Under the pieces are notes generated by a model. That model saw nothing but the letters and a program-made list of their open reading frames with translations. It had not been told where the DNA came from and did no database searches. The position numbers and the translations under genes were made by a program. Source: Bacillota bacterium (lineage in GTDB: Bacteria > Vulcanimicrobiota > SpSt-956 > JAKJGF01). From it: DNA of 42,818 nt. The stretch's first letter is position 1. Each line of letters begins with the position of its first letter. Shown here one piece after another: positions 7,901 through 16,925 of this stretch. The stretch lies in NCBI GenBank assembly GCA_022704525.1, contig JAKJGF010000007.1, positions 1 to 42,818 of the forward strand, in the 5' to 3' direction.

Positions 7901-8647
7901 TTGATTATAGACGCACATGCTCATATACAGGAACTTATCGGTTCAAGCTGGAATTCTCCTCCTGAAAGACTCATATCACTTATGGATAGAGCCGGTATTG
8001 ACAAAGCTATTGTAATGACCTATTCAGATATGCCAGGGAGTGACTCAGAGCTTTTACGCTATGTAGCAGAAGCCACACAAGAATATCCTGCAAGACTGAT
8101 AGGGTTTGCGAGATTAAATCCGGGTTATGGCCCCCTGTCAGAAGAATTACTTGTTCTTGCTATTACTAAAATGGGTATGAAAGGACTTAAACTGCATCCT
8201 GTCGGCTATGGTATTCATCCAGGAAATGAGGTAACTATAAAATTAATAAAAAAAGCTGCAGAATTCAATGCTCCAACACTTTTTCACTGTGGTGATGAAG
8301 AATATACCCTTCCATTGCAGATTGCTGAAGCTGCAAAAAAATGCAGTGAAGCTACGATTATTCTTGGTCATATGGGAGGCTATTTTCATGTTCAGGATGC
8401 CATAAGGGTAGCTGAAAAATATCCCAATATAATACTTGAAACATCTGCTATGCCCTATCCATATCTTATCAGAGAAACTGTTGACAGGATTGGACCTGAA
8501 AGGGTACTATTTGCAAGTGACGGACCTGGATGTGACCCTCTCCTGGAAAGAAAAAAAGTTGAACTGGCAAATCTTTCAAAAAAAGAAATAGAGCTTATCT
8601 TTTCAGAAAATATAATTAAGATTCTGGAAAAAGTAAAAAAATACTGA
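7901..8647 (+). CDS. Metal-dependent amidohydrolase (amidohydrolase 2 family)
   Basis: A TIM-barrel hydrolase of the COG2159/amidohydrolase-2 type. The metal ligands are visible: N-terminal IIDAHAHIQ (HxH), FHCGDEE, ILGHMGGYF and a C-terminal FASDGPGCDP with the catalytic Asp. The 248 residues make a compact version of the fold. The start is TTG at 7901, because AAAGGAG lies 10 nt upstream and the HxH motif is normally within the first ten residues; an upstream GTG-type extension to 7829 has neither. It is followed after 15 bp by a paralogue, so both probably share one transcript and possibly a pathway. Substrate cannot be predicted; members include decarboxylases and lactone or amide hydrolases. 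Confidence 0.85.
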   Translation: MIIDAHAHIQELIGSSWNSPPERLISLMDRAGIDKAIVMTYSDMPGSDSELLRYVAEATQEYPARLIGFARLNPGYGPLSEELLVLAITKMGMKGLKLHPVGYGIHPGNEVTIKLIKKAAEFNAPTLFHCGDEEYTLPLQIAEAAKKCSEATIILGHMGGYFHVQDAIRVAEKYPNIILETSAMPYPYLIRETVDRIGPERVLFASDGPGCDPLLERKKVELANLSKKEIELIFSENIIKILEKVKKY

Positions 8648-8662
8648 GAGGGGGTAAAGAGA

Positions 8663-9412
8663 GTGGTAATAGATTCCCATGTCCATGTAGGAGAATCTCT
8701 TTTTGGATATAAACTGACAGTAGAAGAACTTCTATCCTGTATGAAGGAATGTAAAATTGATAAAGCTATAATATCTCCAGTAAAGCCGCGTAATTATCAT
8801 TTTGAGCCGGAAAATGACTTTATTGCTAATTGTGTAAAAGAATTTCCTGATAAATTTATAGGATTTGGAAGAATAGATCCATGGCAGAAGGAAAAAGCTC
8901 TGGAAGAAATAGATAGATGTATTAAAACACTGAAATTTAAAGGTCTCTTTCTTCATCCATGGGAAGAATCATTTCTTGTAAATGGGAAACTCCTTTATCC
9001 TGTTATGGAGAAAGCCATGGAATACAATATACCTGTAATGATCTCAGGAGGGCATGTAAGAGTATCAGAACCACTTCAGATAGGAGACATAGCTGGAGAA
9101 TTTCCAAAAGTAAATATTATAGCCACAAGTGGAGGCCAGATAAATATATGCGGTATGGCCCTTTATGATGCAGAAAATATGCTGACAGAAAATAAAAATG
9201 TATATCTCGAAACATCCGGTATATACAGACAGGATTTTATAGAAAATATGATCCGTAAATTAGGCTCTTTTAGAGTATTATATGGAAGTAATGCTCCGGT
9301 TATGGATATACGATATGAAATAATGAGAGCCACAACTGCACGGATATCAGATGAGGAAAGGGAAGATATTCTGGGAAGAAGTATTAGTAAGTTAGTGAAG
9401 GATGAAGAGTGA
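8663..9412 (+). CDS. Amidohydrolase 2 family protein, tandem paralogue
   Basis: A 249-residue relative of the preceding gene, beginning VIDSHVHVGE with the HxH metal motif at the usual place. The loops corresponding to the other metal ligands are present but altered: GGHVRVSEP (where the paralogue has FHCGDEE), ATSGGQ (where the paralogue has GHMGG), and YGSNAPVMD. The central GHMGG histidine seems lost, so metal binding and activity may differ from the paralogue. The GTG start has a purine-rich GAGGGGG site upstream. The last codons merge into a heptamer-repeat region. Confidence 0.8.
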   Translation: MVIDSHVHVGESLFGYKLTVEELLSCMKECKIDKAIISPVKPRNYHFEPENDFIANCVKEFPDKFIGFGRIDPWQKEKALEEIDRCIKTLKFKGLFLHPWEESFLVNGKLLYPVMEKAMEYNIPVMISGGHVRVSEPLQIGDIAGEFPKVNIIATSGGQINICGMALYDAENMLTENKNVYLETSGIYRQDFIENMIRKLGSFRVLYGSNAPVMDIRYEIMRATTARISDEEREDILGRSISKLVKDEE

Positions 9413-9485
9413 AAAGAAGTGAGCAGTGAAAAGTGAAGAGATTTACGTAAACTATAGTTTACTTCTCACCTCTCACCGATCACCC
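9404..9485. repeat. Paired heptamer-type arrays around a 16-bp palindrome
   Basis: Left GTGAAAA/GTGAGCA/GTGAAAA/GTGAAGA-like units overlap the end of the amidohydrolase gene. The centre is the perfect palindrome GTAAACTATAGTTTAC (9447-9462). The right arm has CTCACCT, CTCACCG and ATCACCC-type units. It lies just before the ahcY ribosome binding site. Confidence 0.7.
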
Positions 9486-9510
9486 ACAAAGAGAGGAGAA
9501 ATAAAAAACA

Positions 9511-10764
9511 ATGAACTACAAAATTGCAGATCCAGAACTTGCAGAACAGGGAAGATTAAAAATCAGATGGGCAGAATCCAGAATGCCTGTAATGATGGCA
9601 CTGAAAGAAAAGTATTCTGAAACAAAACCACTGAAAGGCATGAGAATAGCAGGTTGTCTTCATGTAACAAAAGAAACGGCAGTACTTGTTAAAACACTTG
9701 TAGCAGCAGGAGCTGAAGTATCCTGGAGCGGATGTAATCCCCTTTCCACACAGGATGATGTAGCAGCTGCTCTGGCAGAAGAAGGTATATCTGTATATGC
9801 CTGGCATGGCCTTACAAAAGAAGACTTTTACTGGTGTATAGAAAAAACCATAGAATTTGAACCAACACTGACACTTGATGACGGGGCAGATCTCATATTT
9901 ACACTCCACAATAAACATCCCCATCTTGCTGATAGAGTTATTGGTGGTACAGAAGAAACTACCACAGGGGTACACAGACTGAGAGCTATGGGAGAAGCAG
10001 GAAAACTGAGATACCCTGTAATAGCAGTAAATGATGCTGAAACAAAATGGGACTTTGATAATGTCTATGGCACAGGACAGTCATCTATAGATGGTATTCT
10101 GAGATCCACAAATATTCTTATTGCAGGTAAAACCTTTGTTGTTGCAGGATATGGCCACTGTGGGAAAGGGTGTGCTATGAGAGCAAAGGGACTTGGAGCA
10201 AATGTAATTGCCACAGAAATCAAACCAACAGCAGCATTGAAAGCAATACTGGATGGTTTCAGAGTTCTTCCTATGGATGAAGCAGCCAAAATTGGAGATA
10301 TTTTTATAACTGCAACAGGTATGAAAGATGTAATAGTTAAAAGGCATTTCGAGTCAATGAAAAATGCGGCTATAGTCTGTAACACCGGCCACTATGATTG
10401 TGAGATAAATATAAAGGATCTTGAAAGCCTTGCTGTATCTAAAACGGAAATAAGAGCCAATAATGAAGAGTATACTATGAAAGATGGCAGAAAAATCTAT
10501 CTTCTGGCTCAGGGAAGACTGGTAAATCTTGCAGGTGCAGAAGGCCATCCTTCTGAGGTAATGGATATGAGTTTTGCAAACCAGTTTATGTCAATGATGT
10601 ATCTTGCAAAAAAAGGAAGAAACCTTGATAAAAAGGTTCATGATATAACAGAAGCTCAGGATCAGGAAATAGCCGGTCTCAAACTTGGAACTATGGGAAT
10701 AAAGATAGATGAACTTACAGAAGATCAAATTGCCTATATAAGTGATTACAGTGCGGGAACGTAA
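9511..10764 (+). CDS. ahcY: Adenosylhomocysteinase (S-adenosyl-L-homocysteine hydrolase)
   Basis: A cytosolic NAD-dependent enzyme that reversibly splits S-adenosylhomocysteine to adenosine and homocysteine, relieving product inhibition of methyltransferases. The 417-residue protein shows the substrate-site segments WSGCNPLSTQDDVAAAL and LTLDDGADL, the NDAETKWDFDNVYGTGQS active-site region, and the NAD-binding GYGHCGKGCAMRAKGLGA. Its C-terminus (DYSAGT) lacks the PDHYRY-type tail of many homologues, as is common in short prokaryotic forms. GAGAGGAG precedes the ATG. It follows the amidohydrolases at about 100 bp with a repeat hairpin between, so it may be a separate transcript. Confidence 0.96.
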   Translation: MNYKIADPELAEQGRLKIRWAESRMPVMMALKEKYSETKPLKGMRIAGCLHVTKETAVLVKTLVAAGAEVSWSGCNPLSTQDDVAAALAEEGISVYAWHGLTKEDFYWCIEKTIEFEPTLTLDDGADLIFTLHNKHPHLADRVIGGTEETTTGVHRLRAMGEAGKLRYPVIAVNDAETKWDFDNVYGTGQSSIDGILRSTNILIAGKTFVVAGYGHCGKGCAMRAKGLGANVIATEIKPTAALKAILDGFRVLPMDEAAKIGDIFITATGMKDVIVKRHFESMKNAAIVCNTGHYDCEINIKDLESLAVSKTEIRANNEEYTMKDGRKIYLLAQGRLVNLAGAEGHPSEVMDMSFANQFMSMMYLAKKGRNLDKKVHDITEAQDQEIAGLKLGTMGIKIDELTEDQIAYISDYSAGT

Positions 10765-10842
10765 GAAAAGAGGTCGTGAAAATCAAAAACTGATGGAAAC
10801 ACTGGTTACTATATCAGATAGTATTCAGGAATAAAACTTCCT

Positions 10843-13533
10843 ATGTATAATAAAAATATTCTTATAGCAGATGATAATATAGACCTTTTAGAGGTATATG
10901 AAACCTTATTCAGTGAATTTAATAGTATTTCTAAAAACATTGAAGAAGGTTTTATTGTAAAAACCTTTGAGACCGGCATATATCTTTTGGAGTACTTCAA
11001 AGAAGAAGTACACAAGGGAAATAAAATACCTCTTGTTATACTGGATATGTTAATGCCCGGCTTAGACGGGCTGGAAACAGGTAAATTACTCAGAAAAATC
11101 GATTCTGACGTAATTATCGTTATTATTACGGCATATCCTGATAAAATATCCCTGGAGTCTATAAAAGCACAACTGAAAGAGGAAATATATTACGTACCAA
11201 AACCATTCAGGCCAAAAGAGATTTATTGCCTTGTAGATTCCCTCTTAAAAAGCTGGAATAAAAAATTTCAGATTAAGGAAAGTGAGGAAAGATATAAAGT
11301 CTTATTTGAAAATACAGGTACTGCCACATGTATATTAGAGGAAAACCACATAATATCACTTGCCAATACAAAATTCCAAAAACTCACAGGTTATACAAAA
11401 GAAGAGATAGAAGGCAAAAAAACCTGGACAGAATTTGTCGTAAAGGAAGACCTTGAGAAGATGGTATATCAGCATAAACTGAGAAGGGTCAGTCCTCATG
11501 AAGCTCTAAAAAATTATGAGTTTCGCCTCATAGATAAAGAGGGCAATATAAAGAATATATTCCTTACTGTCGATTTAATTCCAGGGACAAAAAAGAGCGT
11601 AAGTTCTCTTATGGATATTACCGAGTGGAAGCAGACAGAGGATGCCCTGAGAAAGTCTGAGGAAAAGTACAGAACTATTGTTGAGAATATCTTTGATATA
11701 GTCTATACCTATGACATTAACGGAAAAATTATGTTTATAAGCCCACGTGTTTCTTATTACGGGTACAGGCCTGAGGAAGTCATAGGCCATAGCTTTATTG
11801 AATATGTTCATCCTGATGATATAGAATATGTCCTTTCAGACTATCAAAGAACTATAGACAAAAAAGTAGATACTACAACTATATGCCGCATTATCACACC
11901 GAGAGGAATGAATTATATAGAAGAGATTTCAAGACCTGTAGTGGATAAAAACGGTAATATCGAGTACATTATAGGAGTCATACGGGATATTACAGAACGA
12001 AAAAAAACAGAAGAAGAACTTCACCGTATTGCCACTGCTATTGAACAGGCGGAAGAAACCGTTTTAATTACAGATAAAGATGGAACTATTCAGTATGTGA
12101 ATCCTGCTTTTGAAAAGATTACGGGTTATAAAAAAGATGAAGTAATGGGGAAAAAACCTTCCATACTGAAAAGTGGATCTCATTCTAATGAATTCTACAG
12201 TTCTATGTGGGAAACCCTTGAAAAAGGAAAAGTCTGGAAAGGACGTTTTATTAATAGAAAAAAAGATGGAAATCTCTATAATGAAGAAGCTACAATTTCC
12301 CCGATAATGGATAATACAGGAACTATTACAAACTATGTAGGCGTAAAAAAAGATATAACAAAAGAATTAAAACTGGAAAAACAATTGAATCATATTCAAA
12401 AAATGCAGGCTATAGGCACTCTGGCAGGAGGAATTGCCCATGACTTTAATAATATCCTTGTAGCTGTTCTGGGATATATACAGATTTCACGTTATGATAT
12501 CGGTGATACAAAAACAATTCAAAAAAATCTTGATCATATGCACAGGGCATGTGAAAGAGCTATAAACCTGGTAAAGCAACTTTTGACCTTCAGCCGCAAC
12601 ACTGAGGGAGAAAAAAAGCCTCTATATATAGGAAATATTATAAAGGAAACTCTTAAATTCTTAAGGCCCTTAATACCTGCAACTATTAAAATAAAAGAAA
12701 ATATAAAAGAAAATTCCCATATGGTAATAGCTGACCCGATTCACATCCATCAGATAATAATGAATCTATGCAATAATGCAGCTTATGCTATGAGAGAAAA
12801 ACATGGTATATTAGAAATTATTCTGGAAAAGACAATTTTTACATCTGAGGATTCATTATTATCGAAGGAAATGAAATCCGGCACTTACATAAAATTAAGT
12901 ATAAGTGATACAGGTCACGGTATGAACCAGGCAATTAAAGAACGTATCTTTGAACCGTATTTTACTACAAAAAAAATAGGAGAAGGCTGTGGCATAGGAC
13001 TTTCTGTAGTACATGGAATTGTTACAAGCTATGGTGGAGTAATTACAGTAGAAAGCAAAGAAGGAAAAGGAAGTACTTTTCATATATTCTTACCGGCCAT
13101 TGAATATAATGTAATTCCTGAAAACATAAAACCATTAACATTGCCTAAAGGGAATGAAAGGATACTATTTGTTGATGATGAAGAAGATATGGTTCTTGAG
13201 ATAGCAGAGAAAATATTAGTAAAACTCGGCTATAAAGTGGTTACTAAAACAAGCAGTATGGAAGCACTGGAATTCTTTCGTAAAGAGCCAGATAAATTTG
13301 ATCTTATAATTACCGATGAAATTATGCCGGAGATGAAAGGAAGTGAACTGGCAAAAGAATTATTAAAAATAAGACCTGATATACCTGTAATCCTTACGTC
13401 AGGCTTCATTGAATATATAGATCGGGAAAAAGTCAGAGCTATAGGAATCAGAGAATTTATAATAAAGCCCTTTGATATAAATAACTTTGCCGCAATAATA
13501 AGAAAGGTTCTGAAACAAAATGCACGGTTATGA
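10843..13533 (+). CDS. Hybrid sensor histidine kinase (REC-PAS-PAS-PAS-HisKA-HATPase-REC)
   Basis: A soluble 896-residue two-component protein. Residues 4-130 are a receiver (acidic pair D10/D11, phospho-Asp D68, Lys120). Three PAS domains follow at about 145-262, 270-388 and 393-508. The dimerisation/phosphoacceptor helix is GTLAGGIAHDFNNILVAVLG (His533). The ATPase domain has the N box NLCNNAAYAM, DTGHGM and the G2 box GCGIGLS. A second receiver covers about 770-893. There is no transmembrane segment, so signals are cytosolic, perhaps redox or small ligands bound by PAS. The ATG at 10843 has AGGAA upstream with long spacing. The gene is convergent with the pseudokinase-receiver gene at 13552. 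No DNA-binding output domain is encoded. Confidence 0.93.
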   Translation: MYNKNILIADDNIDLLEVYETLFSEFNSISKNIEEGFIVKTFETGIYLLEYFKEEVHKGNKIPLVILDMLMPGLDGLETGKLLRKIDSDVIIVIITAYPDKISLESIKAQLKEEIYYVPKPFRPKEIYCLVDSLLKSWNKKFQIKESEERYKVLFENTGTATCILEENHIISLANTKFQKLTGYTKEEIEGKKTWTEFVVKEDLEKMVYQHKLRRVSPHEALKNYEFRLIDKEGNIKNIFLTVDLIPGTKKSVSSLMDITEWKQTEDALRKSEEKYRTIVENIFDIVYTYDINGKIMFISPRVSYYGYRPEEVIGHSFIEYVHPDDIEYVLSDYQRTIDKKVDTTTICRIITPRGMNYIEEISRPVVDKNGNIEYIIGVIRDITERKKTEEELHRIATAIEQAEETVLITDKDGTIQYVNPAFEKITGYKKDEVMGKKPSILKSGSHSNEFYSSMWETLEKGKVWKGRFINRKKDGNLYNEEATISPIMDNTGTITNYVGVKKDITKELKLEKQLNHIQKMQAIGTLAGGIAHDFNNILVAVLGYIQISRYDIGDTKTIQKNLDHMHRACERAINLVKQLLTFSRNTEGEKKPLYIGNIIKETLKFLRPLIPATIKIKENIKENSHMVIADPIHIHQIIMNLCNNAAYAMREKHGILEIILEKTIFTSEDSLLSKEMKSGTYIKLSISDTGHGMNQAIKERIFEPYFTTKKIGEGCGIGLSVVHGIVTSYGGVITVESKEGKGSTFHIFLPAIEYNVIPENIKPLTLPKGNERILFVDDEEDMVLEIAEKILVKLGYKVVTKTSSMEALEFFRKEPDKFDLIITDEIMPEMKGSELAKELLKIRPDIPVILTSGFIEYIDREKVRAIGIREFIIKPFDINNFAAIIRKVLKQNARL

Positions 13534-13551
13534 ATATATACAATCACCAGC

Positions 13552-15306
13552 TTATGGATTATGATTATCTACATTTTTCTCTGCTTCCACAATATCTTCA
13601 GAGCTGAACTTTTTTGCTGTAAAGTTACTTAGATGAAGAATATTAGCAGGATCTAATTTTTGAATGGCTTTATTCAGTATCTTCTTTATCTTAGAACCTG
13701 ACTCTCCTTCTTTTGTCTGAGTATGGAGAAGGGGCACTTCGGTAGATTTTTTTTCTAAAGATCCTTCTACAATTTTTTCACTTAAACTTTTATCATAAGC
13801 AGTTTCTAATTTACCTTCTTTTAAAAACTTTATTATATTTATACCACATTCGACACAATATTTTGCTTTCTCATTATTAAGTCTCCTGCAAAGGGGACAG
13901 ATAACTTTATTTTTATCATTCTCAGTCCCAGTCTCAGGTTTCTTCGGAGAAATCTCTCTATCCTTCTTTAAAGTCAGTGCCTTCAATAAGTATGGACTTG
14001 CTTCAGGTGAAATGGGGTTCCCTCCAAAAAAAGCTTTTCTTATAATCTCTTCTAAATCATCCCAGAGAGTACAATTTTTCAGTATATAACCTGATGCACC
14101 GGATTTAAAACAGTTTAAAAATTCTTCTTCATTAAGATTGGCAGTAAGGATAATAATCCTGATAGAAGGACAGGATTTTAAAATTTTTTCTGTAGCTTCT
14201 ATACCATCCATAAGAGACATTCTAATATCCATCAATATAACATCAGGCTTTTCTTCTAACGAAAGGATTGTATTTACTGCATCTTCCCCATTATGGGCTA
14301 TTCCCATAACCTGAATGTCCTTAAAGCAGGAAGTCATATCTTTAAAACTATTGCATATATCAATATCATCATCTACAATAAAAACTTTTATATCTTTATT
14401 ATCCTGAGAATCTTTAATTTTCTCAGAGCAAGTTATGAATTTACTGATTTTATCCTTACCCTTTCTAAATTTTATTTTATGTAAATTTAAAAGAGCATCT
14501 TTCAAATGAATGGCATCTTCAAATCTATGATCTACATCTTCAGAAAGACATTTCATTAAAATACTTTCCATCTCAGATGATACAAAAGGGGCAATTTCTC
14601 GGACAGATTTAAATGGTTTATAAGGAGATAGATTAGTTAAAAGTTCATACATAATAAGTCCAAGAGAATAAATATCTTTGCTTAATTCAAAAGTAGTCCC
14701 GGTGGTATCAACTATGAGATCTTCCAACTTGACTCCAAAATCAACTAAAATCAGAGTCTTATCATAATCTCTTATTATGAATTTATCCAGTTTCAGATTA
14801 CCGGGCATAATAACAGGTTTATAATTATTTAAATATTCCAGAACCCTGCAGATCTGCATAGACCATTCAAGAACCTGTTTTTCAGGTAATCCTCTGGGGA
14901 CTGCCTCTTTTAAAATCCTTTCCAGACTCCTGCCATTTATATAATCTGTAACAATAAAAAAAAAGTCCTTTTCCATAAAATAATCTGTCAGAAAAGGGAG
15001 ATTGGGATGACGGAGATTAGAAAGGATATTTACTTTTTTTCTGAAGGTTTCTTCTATCATTTCTTTTTCAGGTAAAAGTGAAAATCCCTCTTTGTAAATT
15101 CTTCGTAAGGTACAGGGTCTATGTAAATATGTGTCATAAGAAAGTAATACACTCCATGTCTGTCCTGATGACAGATGAGAAATTACCCTGTATCTATTGT
15201 GGTAGAATTCTTCTCCCTGTTCATATGTGATTTGAAAGGGGGCTCCACAATTCTCACAGAAAAGAACATTCTCCAGATTTTCACTGGAGCATTCACTGCA
15301 ATACAC
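13552..15306 (-). CDS. Zinc ribbon-Ser/Thr pseudokinase-receiver-zinc ribbon protein
   Basis: The 584 residues carry an N-terminal double-Cys zinc ribbon (MYCSECSSEN ... FCENCG) and a Ser/Thr kinase-like domain at about 38-280. A response-regulator receiver follows at about 306-430 (DDD acidic pocket, phospho-Asp360, Lys410), then a second zinc ribbon at about 470-488. The kinase looks inactive: the ATP lysine of the AVK motif is Arg (CTLRRI), and the HRD/HGD catalytic loop reads PGNLKLDKF, so the catalytic Asp appears to be Asn. The DFG motif (VDFGVK) remains. The receiver is NarL-like but has no HTH. GTG start with GAGGGA upstream. It lies 44 bp downstream of hypB in the hydrogenase/kinase locus and parallels the 1002-aa kinase without its HEAT/TPR tail. 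It may be a regulatory partner of that kinase. Confidence 0.88.
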   Translation of the reverse strand: MYCSECSSENLENVLFCENCGAPFQITYEQGEEFYHNRYRVISHLSSGQTWSVLLSYDTYLHRPCTLRRIYKEGFSLLPEKEMIEETFRKKVNILSNLRHPNLPFLTDYFMEKDFFFIVTDYINGRSLERILKEAVPRGLPEKQVLEWSMQICRVLEYLNNYKPVIMPGNLKLDKFIIRDYDKTLILVDFGVKLEDLIVDTTGTTFELSKDIYSLGLIMYELLTNLSPYKPFKSVREIAPFVSSEMESILMKCLSEDVDHRFEDAIHLKDALLNLHKIKFRKGKDKISKFITCSEKIKDSQDNKDIKVFIVDDDIDICNSFKDMTSCFKDIQVMGIAHNGEDAVNTILSLEEKPDVILMDIRMSLMDGIEATEKILKSCPSIRIIILTANLNEEEFLNCFKSGASGYILKNCTLWDDLEEIIRKAFFGGNPISPEASPYLLKALTLKKDREISPKKPETGTENDKNKVICPLCRRLNNEKAKYCVECGINIIKFLKEGKLETAYDKSLSEKIVEGSLEKKSTEVPLLHTQTKEGESGSKIKKILNKAIQKLDPANILHLSNFTAKKFSSEDIVEAEKNVDNHNP

Positions 15307-15350
15307 TTTTCATCCCTCACCGAAAATTGTAGAACTATTCAGTTATAACT

Positions 15351-16007
15351 TTATAACTTATTACAAAAATTATCCACACCGGTTCTGATCCATTTTATCC
15401 ACTCATCAAAGCCTTCTCCCGTTTTACTGGAGAGAGGAAATATTCTGGCCTGTGGATTCAGTTTTAAGAAATTCTCATTAATTTTTTCAAGAGAGTAATC
15501 TAAATAGGGAAGTAAATCAATTTTATTTATAATCAAAGAAGTGGCAACACGAAAAATGCCGGGGTATTTTAAAATCTTATCATCCCCTTCAGTAGTGCTG
15601 TTCATAACTAAACTTATATTTTCTCCAAGTTTATAACCTGCAGGACAGATGAGATTTCCAACATTCTCTATGAAAATCAGGTCAGTCTTATGAAGAGGCA
15701 AATTTTCAAGGGCTTTTTGTATCATAGGGGCATTTAAGTGGCAACTTCCTCCGGTATTAATCTGTACAACCGGTATACCAAGTTTCTTTATTCTAACAGC
15801 ATCTACATCAGAAGCAACATCTCCTTCTATTACAGATATTGCCAGATCAAGTCTTTTTATGGTTTCTTCTATAAAAGTAGTTTTCCCTGCCCCGGGAGAC
15901 GAGAGAAGATTTACCATATATATTCTATGGTCATCCAATAATTTACGATTTTGCTCTGCTATGAGATTATTAGCACTTAAAATATCAGTCAACACAGGTA
16001 TATTCAT
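15351..16007 (-). CDS. hypB: Hydrogenase nickel incorporation GTPase HypB
   Basis: A SIMIBI-class GTPase that helps deliver Ni to the [NiFe]-hydrogenase large subunit. The 218 residues show the P-loop LSSPGAGKTTF, the EGDVASDVDAVRI segment, the conserved metal-site Cys-His in GGSCHLNAPM, IENVGNLICPAGY, and the guanine-specificity NKID. There is no His-rich or CxxCGC N-terminal nickel store, so this is a short HypB. Its ATG overlaps the hypA stop (ATGA), meaning coupled translation. The hypCDEF genes are not in the window and must lie elsewhere. Confidence 0.95.
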   Translation of the reverse strand: MNIPVLTDILSANNLIAEQNRKLLDDHRIYMVNLLSSPGAGKTTFIEETIKRLDLAISVIEGDVASDVDAVRIKKLGIPVVQINTGGSCHLNAPMIQKALENLPLHKTDLIFIENVGNLICPAGYKLGENISLVMNSTTEGDDKILKYPGIFRVATSLIINKIDLLPYLDYSLEKINENFLKLNPQARIFPLSSKTGEGFDEWIKWIRTGVDNFCNKL

Positions 16008-16348
16008 AGATCCACCTCAATATCTTCCAATAAAATTTCCTGGCCCGATAATAATTTAACATTTGGACTATAACATAAAGGACATAACATCATGAAATCC
16101 TTCACATTTGAAGTTATTCCACAGGATTTACATTCAATTTGAATATCTACTTTTTCAAATACCAGTAAGGCCCCTTCAGCTATTGTATCTTTACTGAATT
16201 GTTCAAAATAAAATTTAAAACATTCCGGATCTAACATAGTGAGGGCACCTATCTTTAATTTTAAAGAGAGAATTTTTTTTGCTTTATAACGTTCTCCCTG
16301 TTTAATTGCTATAGCAAGCATGTCATGTGTGAGAGATAATTCATGCAT
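16004..16348 (-). CDS. hypA: Hydrogenase nickel metallochaperone HypA
   Basis: A 114-residue nickel chaperone that works with HypB during [NiFe] centre assembly. It begins MHELSLTHDM, giving the invariant N-terminal His2 nickel ligand, and has the structural zinc site CKSCGI ... CPLCYSPN. The start at 16348 is fixed by an AAAGGAG site and by the MHE motif; a longer in-frame extension upstream to 16441 runs through a heptamer repeat and is not coding. It forms an operon with hypB. Confidence 0.95.
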   Translation of the reverse strand: MHELSLTHDMLAIAIKQGERYKAKKILSLKLKIGALTMLDPECFKFYFEQFSKDTIAEGALLVFEKVDIQIECKSCGITSNVKDFMMLCPLCYSPNVKLLSGQEILLEDIEVDL

Positions 16349-16366
16349 AGTATATACTCCTTTTAA

Positions 16367-16460
16367 GGTGAAACGTGAAACGTGAAACAATAATGTAATA
16401 GCGCTTAAGATACATTTACACTTCTTTTCACTTCTGCTCACTGCTCACTTCTTTTCACCC
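16367..16460. repeat. Paired heptamer arrays upstream of hypA
   Basis: The left arm is GGTGAAA, CGTGAAA, CGTGAAA (16367-16387). The right arm is a CTTTTCAC/CTGCTCA/CTGCTCA/CTTTTCAC-type array (16419-16460). The right arm runs into the 3' end of the maturation protease gene and supplies its last bases. Confidence 0.7.
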
Positions 16461-16919
16461 TTCATCTAATTCTTTCAAAACCAGTTCCACCATAGAGGAA
16501 ATGGCTTTTTCCACTTCACTGGAAAGCTCCATAGAAAATCTATTTTCTACTTTTTCTATTTCCATTCCGAGTAATATAATCTTACGGGATATATTATCAG
16601 GATACAGCATTGAACCTATTTTCACAACCTCTGCAATTCCTAACTGATGCATAGAAATAAGACTATCCCTGCTCATATTCTTAAGTTCTTCTACTTCAAA
16701 TCTATAACAATCCCCTTTATTGCCACCAAAGGTAACTGCATCTACTACTATTACTTTATCTATATCCATAAAATAATCCAGTAAATCTAAACCCCTCACT
16801 TCTCCCTCCACTAGATCCACATCAGATGAAACAAATTCCCTTAATTCCTGAATAACACGAAGGCCAAGACCATCATCGCCGGCTATTAAATTACCACATC
16901 CAATAATTCTACTCTTCAG
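16455..16919 (-). CDS. Hydrogenase maturation protease (HycI/HyaD family), non-AUG start
   Basis: An endopeptidase that removes the C-terminal extension of the [NiFe] hydrogenase large subunit after nickel insertion. The nickel-sensing ligands are all present: IGCGNLIAGDDGLGLR (first Asp), VVDAVTFGG (second Asp) and SMHQLGIAE (His). An internal GTG at 16820 would yield 121 residues and lose the first Asp, so the gene must start earlier. The in-frame region back to the kinase stop (TAG, 16926-16928) offers only CTG (16919) or ATT (16922). GGAG in the last codons of the kinase gene sits 9 or 6 nt upstream. With CTG the product is 154 residues, typical for the family. It directly follows, in the same frame, a Ser/Thr kinase gene, and its substrate is encoded about 12 kb upstream in the same locus. 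Confidence 0.88.
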   Translation of the reverse strand: MKSRIIGCGNLIAGDDGLGLRVIQELREFVSSDVDLVEGEVRGLDLLDYFMDIDKVIVVDAVTFGGNKGDCYRFEVEELKNMSRDSLISMHQLGIAEVVKIGSMLYPDNISRKIILLGMEIEKVENRFSMELSSEVEKAISSMVELVLKELDEG

Positions 16920-16925
16920 AATATT

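Noticed and set aside
16349-16441. N-terminal extension of hypA
   Set aside because: It spans a heptamer repeat; HypA requires MHE at its N-terminus, and a good ribosome site precedes 16348.
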